Shown here in pieces: positions 32,101 through 44,508 of a stretch of 64,000 bases of DNA; the first letter of the stretch is position 1, and each line of letters starts with the position of its first letter. The position numbers and the translations under genes are program-made. A model generated the notes under the pieces. The model saw only the letters and a list, made by a program, of their open reading frames with translations, was not told the origin of the DNA and searched no databases. Source of the stretch: Bremia lactucae (lineage: Eukaryota; Oomycota; Peronosporomycetes; Peronosporales; Peronosporaceae); assembly GCF_004359215.1 (NCBI RefSeq), contig NW_027152213.1, positions 1,114,535 through 1,178,534 of the forward strand, written 5' to 3'.

Positions 32101-35100
32101 ATCAATTTGTAGATCAGGTGGAATCTCAATCGCTGTTGCGAAAAAATGAAGGCTATCGGCGGACAATACTAAAGTTTTACCAGGCAGCAGCTGTCCTTTG
32201 ACGTGAATTTCTTCGCGCTGGGCGGCATCCTCCACGTTATGAATATTTATGTGAAGCTGGATTCGTCCCAGATCAAACATATTTAATGAGGTGTCATTAC
32301 TCCCAGTTGGCCACGTGTCTGCCAGAAAGCGAGCAGACGGAAGGACAAGACACACAACGCGAATATCTACCGATTCACCCGGTGCAATTACAAGCGAATT
32401 TAATGGTGTGTTCGCAGAACGTAGCATTACGAGCAGCTCAAGTGTACTACAATAAATGATATGAGCGAGTTTTAGGAAACAAAATGGAAACAATTTAGGA
32501 ACATACCGGTCGAAAGAGTTGTGTGCTTGTGATAAAATTTTGACACTTAACTCGTCGTCGTAAACGTTTCGAAGCGAAAACCAGAAGCTTGAACGGTGAC
32601 GAGGACTTTCTTGTGGCGTCGGCACTGTTACTGGAGGAAGAAAAGCAACGTGCTTTTCCTTTATTGTAGTCATCTCTCTTCCGTCTTGCAAGCTTTCAGG
32701 ATCTATCACCAACTCGGCGTATCTTGAAATTACTTGAGCTCGGACTAGTACGTTCTCATGATTGCATGGATTGCTTAGATTATAAAAATTAAGTGAAAAT
32801 TCGTGCGTGCCTGCTGTCAAAGACTGTTGCGGCAGAACAAATTAAAACAAATATATAGTCAGTCCATATCGATAAATTTCTGACATGTCGACGTGAAATA
32901 GAAGAATTAATTAGGTACCTCTTTCGTCCGCACAAGCTCCATCTCAAGCAAACATGAATCCCTCGGCTGTATATTCCACGCGGCCCAACCTGAAGTATTT
33001 CTTCTTTCCGTAGATTTCCCAGCACGGAGTGCAAGCAATCGAAGTGAAGGGACATGAAGCATAGGATCAAGAGCCGCGTCATCAAGCAATTGTAAACGAT
33101 TACCGCCACGAGCATCGAGAACATGAAGGCAAGGGGGAATGTTGCTCATGACGATGGGGACAGATACATCAGACATATTTTTCACACAAATTTGAAACGT
33201 TGATGATTTCCAGCCAATACCATAGCCAATTTTTCCGAGCGAAAATAGTTTTTCTTCAATATCGAACAGCGGCTCGCAATAAGAACCTAAAATGTTAACA
33301 GCTGCCAAGGTGCATACCTCGTCGAAATCGGTGTCTTTGGCGCTTTCAAGGCTCTGAATTGCAATTATACCTTGGAAAGGGCACAGTTTCCCATTACCAA
33401 CTGTGTCAGTAAGTAATGGTGTAGTGGCAAAGTCCGCAAATCCAAACGATAGCAAATACGAGCTCTTCGCCCGCAAAACATAAGGTTTCCCATAATAATA
33501 TTGCAAACAGAGCGGCGAGAATGAAGTGCGTGACCTTTTTGGGCTGGTAACTAAGATGGACCGAGCCACCAAATCGCTCTTCTCAGAGATAGCTTCGACC
33601 ACCTCACCTTTCCATTCAACAGCCAATGGCAATGTACTGAACGGACGCACCACTATAGATTGCTCTGTTGTGTTTGAGATCATAAGATTTTTTGAGGTAA
33701 GTTGTGCGTCCGGTGGTGACATCAATTGAACTGATCTGCAACTCTCCATTTCAACAAAGTGACCACTGCTATGCTCTCCATAAATTCGGTATTTTCGACT
33801 TGCGGATTCGTGGTCCCCTCCAAATGGTGCACATCCGTCCGTCAACTCGTCCTCTAGCCTAATCACATTAACACATCCAATATCTACGCTTTGCAGGGAT
33901 TCACGAGCCATATCAAATCTTTGTCCGTGTAGGATCATTTGTTCGGCTGCCGCAGCTGCTACATCACATTTCAATATTCCACTATCAACGAAGAGCACGA
34001 CGTCGACAAAGCTAAGTTTTCCCGGATAGTGGACATTTTCCACCATGATACGGCTCCGAAAAAGTCCATTTGTATATGCCATTACACGAAACTCAACAAG
34101 TCCAGTTTCACCGGGCAAAATTTCACCCTTCTCGTGCTTTAGGGATATGTGAAGGGAATCGTCATCGTCAGAGTAGTTCTCTGTAGCACTCGTCAGAAAA
34201 ATTCGGTATCTGAACGGTAGTGCCTTGCTCAAATTAATTAGTTCAAAGCTAGCTTCATGCGTTTGACACATTTGCAGCTGGCCACTATTATATTCCACCC
34301 CGAGGTCAATTATTGAAGGAGTCACTCGAGCGATACTTGCACCAGCGATGCCGACAAATTTGACGGTAAATTCAGCCACCATGTCGCTTTTCTCTTCTTC
34401 TTGTTCGTCGGAATTCAGCTGTAGCCCAAATAGCTGTACACGAATACCACCAAAAAGGTCGCGCGTCGAACCTGATTTTATAGCATCCAAAGATACCCGC
34501 GGACGTATTGCAACGTATAGATCAATTGATTGTTTTCCTTTCATGTAAACACGAGTTGCTTCATGATGCAGGCGTGCGTCTTCGTAGACATAGCACTGAG
34601 TCCTCAAATTTGATGAAGCACATATTATCAACGGATCTTCAACCTGACTCTGTAACGTAAGCTTGTGCACTTTACTAAACCTACACGAGGCAAAGGGGCT
34701 GTCCACAGCAGTGTCTTGCATCTCGGGTGTTACATAACATGGACCTAAATCGAGAATTTCTAGCTGGCCTGTTGATTGCGGGTCCAACTCAGGAACTCTA
34801 ACATATACTGGCCGTGAAATCCGAACTGATATGACCGCAACCGACGTATCAAGGCGGTCTCCATTAAGGTTTCGTAAGAAAATTTGCTCAGTGTGTTGTC
34901 CAGGCGCACTGCCTCTGTACACAAATGTAGCTCTTACGGAACAGCCTGCTTCTATGGTTCCTGTTGCGTTGTCAAACGTCATCTCACCTCCGACAAGATA
35001 AGGAGGACTGAATGACGAAGTACTTACACTGCCTTGATCACGAGACCCAGCCAATAAAACATATTGAAGAGCTTGATGTGATCTATTATAAAAAACAAGA

Positions 35101-38100
35101 TGGCTCCTAACATCCTCACCCAGCTGATGCTCACCCAAATCGAAAGTTTCCATTTCAAAATACAGTGATCTATGAGTACCCTTAGCCATTGCTACGCCCA
35201 CGGACGAAAGCAAAATAGGCATCGTCTGGTCGAGATTATCTTGCGGTGAGCTGCTTGAGTGGTAAAGAAAATCAATCTGACCGGCACATAATTCCGTGGA
35301 TTTCGATAGATTTTCCAAAATTGATCGGCCCACACAAGACGCCAATGGGGTTGATGACGCGAAGCCTGAATTGCTGGTAAAACACCACTTAAACTTCAGG
35401 TTGATTGTGCGATCAGGAAGAGCTTTGAACTTTAGCGGAAGCATTGTTCGCAGATCAGCACCCTCACTCGATTTAGTAGCAATCGACATTGCTCTTGGCG
35501 TACAACAATTATGACGAAAAAAATCACAAGTTAAAGCGAGCACAGATTTGAAATTTCCTGTGGGAGTCCATTTCACCTCTACAATTCCGGAGCCCTTATA
35601 CGATGGTGACCCAAGCGACAACGTCACCATCCATCCACGGGTGTTTATTGGTGATTCTTCTGCAAAGACAAGTAAAGTTGAACTTTCGGGGGATACACCA
35701 TATTGATCGGGAATATGCAAATCCAGCTTTTGTATTGTGTTACGGCAGTCAGGAATTTTTACTGTCAAATTGCGACGATGCTTCATTATAGACAAGTCAG
35801 TACCATAAAGTGCAGCCAAGGATGACAACGCATCGTCATGGCGTACGACCCCGCCACTTTCATGTGCTTTCCTTATACGGCCCTCTGTAGAATTATCGTA
35901 AGAAGACGCCTCTCCGGCGTTTGGATGCGGGGGAAGCACTGACAAAGGCTTTCGACCAACGGCACGGTAAAATGCAGTTTCTCCAGCAGGCGTCCGCAAA
36001 AATATTTCTGCATTGTATTCTAGCTCCTTGACTACGTCCTTATTCTGCTGCTCAAAAAGCAAAAACTTACCAGACCCCACCATAGGAATAGTATTCCGAC
36101 GTAGTAGTCGCTTTTCCATTCTTTGGCTTTTGTACACCCTTCTTTTATGATCATTGTCTGTATGATGCGAGTTATCGCCAGATCTCAATGGATTAAAAAT
36201 TGCATAGGCCACTATTCGTCCTGTTGCCTCAGCTCCAAGGGAAAAGTGCAACGTGTTCGTACGTGATGACCCAAAGCCGCTCTTTGCATCAGCAACGGGG
36301 TGATCAAATTGATTTGATCGTCGCCATCGCGAATGCGAGCTTAACTCTGACCCTGACGATTCTGAGTCACTATTAGCACTGTCGTATGGATCGAAATCTC
36401 CTACCTCTTTATTTTTGCCTCTCGGAATGGTTGTCATTTTCGGAGTACTACCACCTGATATTTCTGGTTCTCCTGCAACCTGCTCACCTGATAGTAATGC
36501 CTTGACATGCGAAATTTTAGCATTCAACTTGATAATTTTGTCCGACTTCTTTTTCGTAACTGCAATACGCAGCTTGTGTTCTAATTTTTCAAGCTCTTCG
36601 TCCAGCTTCTTCTCCTCAGCTTGAGTTATGACTTTAGCTGGAGTTTCATCAACAGAGAAATATATTGTCGGCCGCAACATTGGAGGCGTAAAGATAGAAT
36701 CCACTTGGATAACGTATTCACGCTTCTTGCGACTGGTGTTACGGATGGCAATTTTTACCTCCTTTGTCTTTTCCCCGACAAGGTACTTTCCGAATTCGAT
36801 TTTTTGGCCTTAATGAAATTTGAACAGGTATGTGGCCCCCTATTAGTACAGCGTTACTTTACAATATGAACATAGAGACATGTACCTGACTGAAGAAGCT
36901 TGAATGTTTCACGCTTGACAACCTTCGCCTTAATAGTGACTGACACTGAGTTCGCTGGATCTTGAACATTTATAATGTTCAGCTTTTCTTCGAACGGTCC
37001 AGCCAGGGTTGGCTGAAACTCAAAGCGAATTTCTTTTGTGCCAAACGTCTTAACTACTCCGACTTCTCCTTCCTTGATCTGAAGAAAGCCTGATGATATC
37101 GATCCTGTTTTTTCTACACTATACACTAAAGGAGTAGCAGACATGTTCTGCACAATAAGTCGTTTCGAGCTCTTTGAAGACGTGGCGATGCGCCCAAAAT
37201 TAATATTCTTCTGGTTCACATTCATTATCGAGCGACATATTCGACTCTTAAGCAGCAATTCTCTGACTGAAGCGCGCATATCAAAAGGATGAGTTGACCC
37301 AGCCCAAACTGATCTGCGGAGATTCAAATTATCCCCATTCGCTACAGCTTTCTTGTTTCCGCCAGGCGGAAGTGTAATCAGGATCTTATGCTTTTCTACT
37401 CTGGTCTTCGCAACATTCTTAGGAATGGCCGTCTCAGTAGCAATTGGACTAAATACCGCGACAATGCGTTGGCGCGCCTTTGCCGGGATGCGCAGATTGT
37501 AGTCTTTGTTGAAGCTTAACGGTATCAATTTTTTCTCCGCGCAAAGAGCCTGAAAGCGCTTTAATCGCTCTCGGACCAGCGACACAATTTCTTCTTCTTT
37601 TTCCTTTGACGGGATTGAACTGTGGCAAAATGCATCACACTCGGAACGAGACTTCGCAAAAAGCTGCAGCAGTGCTGAAACTTCTTCGGATGGACTTTCA
37701 TTGACTCGAGAAGTCTTTAATTCCGGCGATAAACCAGAGGCAGAAATATCAGGGCTCCTTTTCTTATCGTCTCCTGTGACTAACAAGATTTTTTTTTTGC
37801 TTTCTGTATCCCCAGCACTGCACTGGGTATGGCGACCTAGGTCACTTTCAAGATACTGACTTGAAACTGACCTGGGAATACTATATAAACTAGGTATGGT
37901 AGTTGGCGAAATTCCGACTTGAGCTGCTGATACCGCGGTCAGCTTTTTCGTCAAAAGTCCTCGAAGTGCTAAGGATTTTTTTTTTTTCGAGGTCACTTTA
38001 CCGTCACTAATTTCCGACAAGCTGCCAAATGATCTACGACGACGGATCGGCCGTCCAAGTGGCGGTTTGTATTTTTGCATTGAAGAAGTATTTGGATTTC

Positions 38101-41088
38101 CACAACCTGCACTATTCTGCAAATTCATCGATGAAAAAAACGGTTGGTTGCCGACTTGACAAACATTTGAAATGTTCGTCAAATCGCTGAATGGGTGTCT
38201 GATGCAGTATAGATGCACTTTTAATGGCGCAGAGCTTTGTATGTTCAAGTGAAGCGGAGCGTTGGTGATGTTATCCAAATCAAATACTTGAATTCCGACA
38301 GAATTTGCTGTAACATGCTCAAAGTTCAGAAATGCAGACCTTGACTGGGTCAGTAGCTTGTAAAATAGTGAATGATAAATTACGAGATGTGCATCCATAT
38401 TGCTGGAACGGACACAAATTTGTGGAATGTTGCTTTTGTTCTTCAAGTTGATGATCGAGATAAGTCTTGTGTAATTCTGATTTGTCTTGCGTGGTATAAT
38501 TTCAATTTTCAGCTCGGCCGACTGCTTCGGACCGAGTATCATGTCATCGTTGGGTACCGTCGAAATCACTTTAGAAGTGACTAATGGCTTTACAACGGTC
38601 GGTAACTCCGAGTGATTTGTAAGCATGCATACGCTGCTTCTCAGCTCACCAATATTGCAATCTCCCAAATGCAATATTGAAGGCGTTACAGTTACCACAG
38701 AGGTACATGTGCGGGCACGAATATGAATTGTTTTGCCAAGAGTCCGGTCATATACACGCGACTGAGCTTGTTGCCATGCGCCTTGCATGAAAAAACATCG
38801 AAACGACACTCGGAATGTTTGCTTCGTGAGACGAGTAGCCTTGAGATCCACTGCTTCAGAAGTCTCGCCACATAAGTCTTCCAAATTGCTACCAATAGGG
38901 GCTGGAGAGTACCATATTATTATGGTCCGCTCGACACCAGGAGGCAGGTCAATGATTTCGACGAGAAAGTTTGAGGCACTGCTGTCTTCCACTGGAGTAA
39001 TATAACGCTTCTTTGTTTCAGCTTGCAAGCGTTGTTCAGGAGAAGATGGCAAACTATACAAAATACATAAATTGAAAGTCACAAAAAAAATACAAAATAC
39101 AAAATTTAAAACTTTGTCAATATTGCTCAAACTTCCCACCTGTCTATACCGATATCATACGTGAGCCCTCTCATTCGAGGTGAAGCCATTGAAGATTTAG
39201 TAGCTTTAGATCCATATATGTTCTTTCGTGGGTCCATATCACCGCGTGGAACGCGCAGCTTTGAATCATTCTGAGGACTTTCCGGAAGTTCACGAGACTC
39301 CCTGTCAAATTCAAAATCGTCATCGATATCCTCACTATCAAGCTCAAAAGAAGTCTGTTTCAATTGCTTTGTATCATCATCATAAAATTCTACCTGTTGA
39401 GACATAAGCGTTTTTAATTTTTATGTCGATACTCTGTCAATACATAGTGCACCAACCTCATTATCATCGTTTTCATCAACATCTTCATCACTCTCGAGTC
39501 CGTACGATTCCATATTCGAAAAGACTACTGAAGATTTTGTTTTGTCAGAAGACAGCTCGCCCTTAGAACTTGCGCCGTCGTTAGAATAGGAATGAGAAAG
39601 AGGCTCATCGGGTTGAGGGGATCTTGGTACACGAGATCGATTTGGCTGCAGCTTGAGCTCAAAAGTAACTTCTTTTGGTCGGTCGCTACTCAACTCCACA
39701 TGTAAGGCCACCTCCGTCATATTTCTTAATAAAATAATTTTCGAGCTTGCAATTTCAGTGTAGCAATCCCCGAAATCAAGCCGACTTCCACTCATGAGGT
39801 ATGATCCGTCCGGCTCTTTTATCGACAATCCTTCTCTATTAAAATTATGACGGCAACAAGATTTCAATAGGTGGCACACAAGATTTTTTATACATTTGCG
39901 TTTACCGATGGTGTTCCTGATTCGTGACGGCATGGATTTTTAATGTTTTTACGTTTCTGGAATCGTGCAAATTATGAGCTTGAATTTCGAAAAATTGTTC
40001 TCCGACCTAAACGCTTAGGCAAAATGTTTTTACAAAATGCAATGCAACAAAGCAATTATTTAAAAGCTTACATCCATTGGGCGATAAGTGACACGAATCC
40101 GCACGTGTCCATAAGCGGCAGCTTGAAGCGTTTTGTTTCCAATGATGTATCCCGAATTATAATCCGTACAAACGAGCACATCGTTATTGTCACCCCACGG
40201 TGTCAGCGGCGACACGAGCTTAAACAATAGCTGTATTTCGGACCGATTCCACACGGTAAAATCCTTCACAAATGACCCTTTGGGTATGCAATCGTCAAAA
40301 TGTAGCTCCTTAACATCCAAACGTAACAGTGAGCGGCACACTTGAGCTTGCAGTGGTACCAACATCTCTGAAAGTCCTACTCTTCCCATCGCACTTCCGT
40401 CAACAAATGATGGCTGCAAAATTAGTCTTCCTGACAATACAAAGCATGATGTCTCACACAGATGTGCGCGCTCCTCTTCCGACGAGTCCTCCGCAACCCC
40501 ATACGAAAGATTTACCGGTGCATTTTGATGCGGCGATAGTTTGGTACATAAAGTAAACATGATTTGTTTCGTCTCGTTGGGTAGCAGCAAGATCTCGTTC
40601 ACAGTCCCAACATAATTAAATAATTCGTTGTAACCATCACAAAGATACACATTTTCGGCGCAAAGATTGGCTTTTGACGAAGAGCGCAGCACTGAGAAAG
40701 GCACGTGATTGAACTCGTCTGAAGAAACGGAGCAATTCTTTGCCTGCTGCAGCTCGCGCTGCATGACACTGACATTTTCGTTCTCAAATTGAAAGTACCA
40801 TTGGCTGCTTTGAAATGGTTTACGAAGCTCCGCTCGGAGCTGCAGCTTCACTTTGTGCGCTATTAAATTGGTCACCTCAAACATAAAAATATTAGAAAGA
40901 TCGTTCAGGTAAATTTCGCCCAAGCTCAGGAGCTCGCCCTTGTCACCGCGGTACTCGATACGGCTCTGTTCCGCCTTACTTAGCATGGCAACAGCCACGG
41001 CTGAAGGTGGTATTATCCCATCGGGATGCAACGATCGATAATGTGAGGCGGAGTCATTTTTGCCTGAAATTGGCGCACCGCGCTCCAT
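29106..41088 (-). CDS. giant ASH/MSP-like Ig-repeat protein, nine exons, about 3,803 aa
   Basis: Exons by hand: 41088-40072, 40006-39906, 39835-39457, 39393-39140, 39053-36886, 36808-32919, 32823-29855, 29796-29712, 29654-29106. All eight introns (57-95 nt) have GT donors and AG acceptors and all phases agree; total 11,412 nt ending in TAG. The 39456 donor (GTTGGT) has an alternative at GTATCG and the 36809 acceptor is AAG. The protein repeats beta-sandwich modules of the ASH/MSP type (lxxGdxxx...lxNxs...l.f), for example INFGRIATSSKSSKRLIVQN, SRLDFGDCYTEIASSK and PSIIDLGVEYNSG. A basic, charged coiled stretch (EEKKLDEELEKLEHKLRIA) starts exon 6. No CH domain or membrane segment was seen. ASH repeats are typical of ciliary, centrosomal and transmembrane-trafficking proteins (HYDIN, CFAP47/65, TMEM131). 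I cannot assign it to any of these. Divergent from CSN5. Confidence 0.75.
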
Positions 41089-41195
41089 CGGGAAAGAATG
41101 AAATGAAATTTAACAATGCAACAGGATTGGCTTAAGAAAATAATCTGAAAAGTAGCTTATCACATTGAGTATTTTTCCAACATCTTCTTAATTCC
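41089..41195. promoter_or_regulatory. 107-bp bidirectional promoter region
   Basis: The whole space between the start codons of the giant ASH gene (-) and CSN5 (+). It holds an inverted CCAAT box (GGATTGGC, about 41123-41130) and a pyrimidine-rich patch just before the CSN5 ATG. Such short shared promoters are usual in oomycetes. Transcription starts are not visible from sequence. Confidence 0.5.
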
Positions 41196-42275
41196 ATGGA
41201 GGAGGCTAAGACTTTGACGTCCATGTCGAACGCCGCGTATGCATTTGACGAGGAGGTGCTTAAGGACGTGCGGAACAATAAGGTCTGGACACAAGACCCG
41301 AAATACTTTAAGAAAGTAATTATTTCGCCCGCTGCCACGATGAAGATGCTCAATCACGCCAACTCTGGGGTTGAAAAGGGCATTAAGGCTGGCGGCAAGC
41401 CCGTGGAGATCATGGGCCTCATAATGGGCCGGCCGTCTACTGGTACAGATCGAGATGCTGGTGACGCACATACGCTCGTGGTCACCGACTGCTTTCCACT
41501 GCCTATTGAGGGTGCCGAAACGCGCGTACTGGCAGACGACGCCGAGGTTATTAATTACATGATCTCGTTGGGCGAGGCTGTGGAGCAGACGCGTAAAGAA
41601 AAGTTTATGGGCTGGTACCACAGCCATCCTTTTGATGTTGAGGTACACAGCCACTGCTTTCTCTCGGCCACGGACGTCAGCACGCAGCTACAGTGGCAGC
41701 GCTCGGAAGATCCACACGGCAATCCGTGGCTCGCCATTGTGCTAGATCCACTGCGCTCACTGGCGAAAAAGCGTCCGGAAATGGGCGCATTTCGTGTGTA
41801 CCCTCCAGAATTTGCTGCTCCTGTAAACGAGACACCCGATGGGTCCATCGTTACAGATGAGAGTGCGCGACTTGAACGCTGGGGCAACTGTTGGAATCGC
41901 TACTACACGCTAGAGATTAATTATTTTATGAGCTCTCTCGGCTCTCAAGTTGTCAGCATTCTTTCTGAAGAATTTCTGTGGATGCGCACTCTAAGCTCGA
42001 ACAGTATGCAAGAACGCGAGAATCGCGACCGATTCTCCGAGCGAATTCAGCTGCTGGCGAACAAGCTGGATGGGTGTGAGGCGCATCTCATGCCACGCAC
42101 CGGACGCGGCGCTTCACGTATTGGTGAATATTATGTGCCCGAAAAGCAGCAACCTCACAAAGAGTCCGAGGAGTCGGCTCTTGACAAGATATCACAAGCA
42201 GCGAAAGAACTTGCTATTGAAAATTCGCTCGGCCAGGGATTACAGGTTACTAAGAAGGCTCTTTTTAATGACTAA
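41196..42275 (+). CDS. CSN5: COP9 signalosome subunit 5 (JAMM deneddylase)
   Basis: Metalloprotease subunit of the COP9 signalosome; removes NEDD8 from cullins and so controls cullin-RING ubiquitin ligases. Single exon, 359 residues, similar to the roughly 335-355 residues of other CSN5 proteins. The MPN+ domain shows the catalytic Glu (VEIMGLIMG, E71), the zinc-binding His pair (GWYHSHP, H142 and H144) and Asp (DVSTQ, D160). The spacing between HSHP and the Asp is five residues longer than in animal and plant CSN5 (FDVEVHSHCFLSAT instead of GYGCWLSGI), and there is an extra insertion after DVSTQ (SEDPHGNP). The C-terminal half (RYYTLEINYFMSSL) matches CSN5, not the proteasomal Rpn11. Start chosen as the first ATG, 107 bp from the divergent neighbour. 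Confidence 0.93.
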   Translation: MEEAKTLTSMSNAAYAFDEEVLKDVRNNKVWTQDPKYFKKVIISPAATMKMLNHANSGVEKGIKAGGKPVEIMGLIMGRPSTGTDRDAGDAHTLVVTDCFPLPIEGAETRVLADDAEVINYMISLGEAVEQTRKEKFMGWYHSHPFDVEVHSHCFLSATDVSTQLQWQRSEDPHGNPWLAIVLDPLRSLAKKRPEMGAFRVYPPEFAAPVNETPDGSIVTDESARLERWGNCWNRYYTLEINYFMSSLGSQVVSILSEEFLWMRTLSSNSMQERENRDRFSERIQLLANKLDGCEAHLMPRTGRGASRIGEYYVPEKQQPHKESEESALDKISQAAKELAIENSLGQGLQVTKKALFND

Positions 42276-42345
42276 GCAGTGTAGTATTGCACCTTTATTG
42301 GACAATCAATAAATATGTATTCCGTAGATAAATTTTCCTGCCGCT

Positions 42346-44170
42346 CTAAAATAATTTTGTCGAAATCCTTCCTTCTCCCATCGCAAATAGCTCCTCCGCA
42401 ATTCGCTCTTGCGCTTCCATGACTTCTAGACTCTCCTGTAGAGCTTTACATTCCGCATTATCGACTATACTAATAATTGTCCGCTGAGGAAATAACGAGG
42501 TTGTCGAGGAGCCTGAGCCGCATCCGTTGCCTTTCTTAAAGCGCTTAAAGTTCTCCAAACCGCTTCTGTCTTTCTTATTTGACTGATCCGGCTCACTTCT
42601 CTTTACAATCAAGGAGCAACTAACGACAATCGGCTTACGAATGTCATCTGCCTCTAATTTCACATCGCGTGACTGCAAATCACATGAAGATTTCCAAGAT
42701 GACGCTAATTCATCATTACGTTTACGAATCGGCATCACAAGCTCACTTTCTCGCGATACTAAAGCTACTTCTGCATTACAAGAAAGAGGTTTGCTTAGTA
42801 TCAAGTGGCGAGATTGACTTAGGTGATCGCCGTACCTTGACTTTCATCAGGAATGCGAGTCTTACACAAATTACCTTTGCCGTCCTTAGACATATGAACT
42901 TTGACCTAAGCAGAATGAGCAGTCAATATTGTTACAATGGCGATAATTAAGAAGAAAAACGTACCGTGTCGTTGTGAGGGCCTGTGATTTGTTCAGAGCT
43001 TTTTTTGCACGTCCCAACGGTATCCTCGACGATTTTCATTTGCTTCGATTTTACGTTCGCGCCCTTGTGATTGCCTTCGTGCCACGCGATTATGTTCTGG
43101 ACTTGCGAATCCGCGTAACTTGCAAGACTGCTGCTAAATGATGGGCTGTTTGATGTTGAAGGAGGCTTCACGAGGATCACACTTGCCGCTAGTTCTTGAA
43201 CACTTGTAAAAATGCCGCCTATTGACAGTAAGAACTTTGCTCGCTGATCTGCATTCTCCGCAAAACACGGCGAATCGACAGTAGCTTTTGACCGCTGTTT
43301 ATTTTGGCCGCCAATACCAGAGAAGCCTGATTCTTGTGAGGAATCTACAAGTAGCAAGCGCTTATGCTTTGCTAGCAAAGCCAGCTGACGAAGAAAATCA
43401 CTTATCTCTCGAGGATCCTCGTAAGCAGCAATTACCACGCCACCCATTGCGGCAATGATCTCCTGTATAAGCTGCGGGGTGAAAAACACCACACCATATC
43501 CTTCAAAGAGTGTTTTGCGAAGCGGGTTTGGCAAGTAGTTACTCTCTTTAGAAGGAGCCGACGAATTTGCAGGCAAAAAATCTTCACATCGTGGCAAAGG
43601 CTCTGATAAATTTGATCGGTTTAAAATTGCGTAGATCCATGGCGTGCATACCACTGGCTGGTTGTACACCAGCGCCCAAAGCATCTTAATTGTCGCAACG
43701 ACGTGTCCAGGGTCCATTATACAGTGGGTAGCATTCTTACTTTCCATTGCAATTATATGCATGCCAAGGCATTGGCACGCGTCATTTAACTTGGCGCGGT
43801 TGGCCCGACGGATGCGTGAGGCCACGAGGATAAATATTTGGTAACGCAGGCGCAGCACAGTCGTTTTGGCCCCGAATGATATCTCGTCACCATGCTGCAA
43901 GGAACGCGTTCCAATTATCTGCTGCTGGTTTACAAACGAGCCAAAGCGCGAGTTTTTGTCCACTAGCTCTAGTGTCGGACGGGTCGACGGATCTTCCAGC
44001 TGCTTAGAAGACAGCGCCCCTACACGAATTAGTGCGTGCACGCGCGAGATGGACAAGTCCGCGTAAAAGCTGAAGTGGCAGTTCTTGCGTCCGACGCTCC
44101 ATTCACCAGCCGCTAGGTAGAAAGTCGTCTTTAAATTGCCATCACTTGACTCTGCATCTAAAACCCACAT
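42346..44170 (-). CDS. NBN: nibrin/NBS1, MRN complex subunit, three exons
   Basis: Exons 44170-42965, 42905-42836, 42770-42346; introns 59 and 65 nt (GTACGT...TTAG and GTACGG...GCAG); 566 residues, phases consistent. NBS1 is the FHA/BRCT regulatory subunit of the MRE11-RAD50-NBS1 DNA double-strand break complex and recruits ATM. The FHA domain fills the first 110 or so residues (MWVLDAE start as in vertebrate NBS1, then GEWSVGRKNC, SISRVHALI, NSRFGSFVN). A BRCT pair follows (THCIMDPGHVVATIKMLWAL; then GVVFFTPQLIQEIIAAMGGV). The C-terminus has the Mre11-binding-like NFKRFKKG and an ATM-binding-like RIAEELFAMGEG. Convergent with CSN5, 70 bp apart. A truncated family A LTR begins about 85 bp upstream of the start codon. 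Confidence 0.88.
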
Positions 44171-44253
44171 GGGAGGCACAATTCTGATAGTACCTTTTCG
44201 CCGTACTGAAACACCTAAAATGCATTGTATTTGTGCAAATGCCGTGGAGGCAC

Positions 44254-44508
44254 TGGAAGTCTTCTCTTTAAAACACTTGCTTTTAAGAGGGTTAATTAAA
44301 ACCTGTATTAATATAATTAAGTTCTTCTTGTCTATCTACTTAATACTAACTTAATGATAAACTAATACAAAATATGTACTAAAAGTCTTATCTGTCTTTC
44401 TTTTTGCGCGCGTCCAGCGCTGACTGGACCGCGGAGAAAGTAGATATAATGGTCTATATCTATCAATGGATAAGCCTTTAGAATATTATTATGTAAAGTT
44501 ATATTCTC
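44254..44508 (-). repeat. truncated family A LTR
   Basis: Matches the middle of the 440-bp LTRs (CTTTAAAACACTTGC through the CGCGCGTCCAGCGCTGACTG motif to GTTATATTCTC). It then jumps directly into internal sequence (TTATTTATTGCGACAAAGC), losing the LTR end, polypurine tract and antisense ORF. The outer LTR end is missing too. Confidence 0.75.

Noticed and set aside
38362..38400. possible extra in-frame 39-nt intron in exon 5 of the giant gene (GTAATT...CCCAG)
   Set aside because: Much shorter than the other introns, and the frame stays open without it; left as coding.
39943..40230. 95-codon + strand ORF
   Set aside because: Shadow of exons 1-2 of the giant minus-strand gene and its intron.
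41555..41887. 110-codon minus frame within CSN5
   Set aside because: Antisense shadow of a clearly coding single-exon gene.
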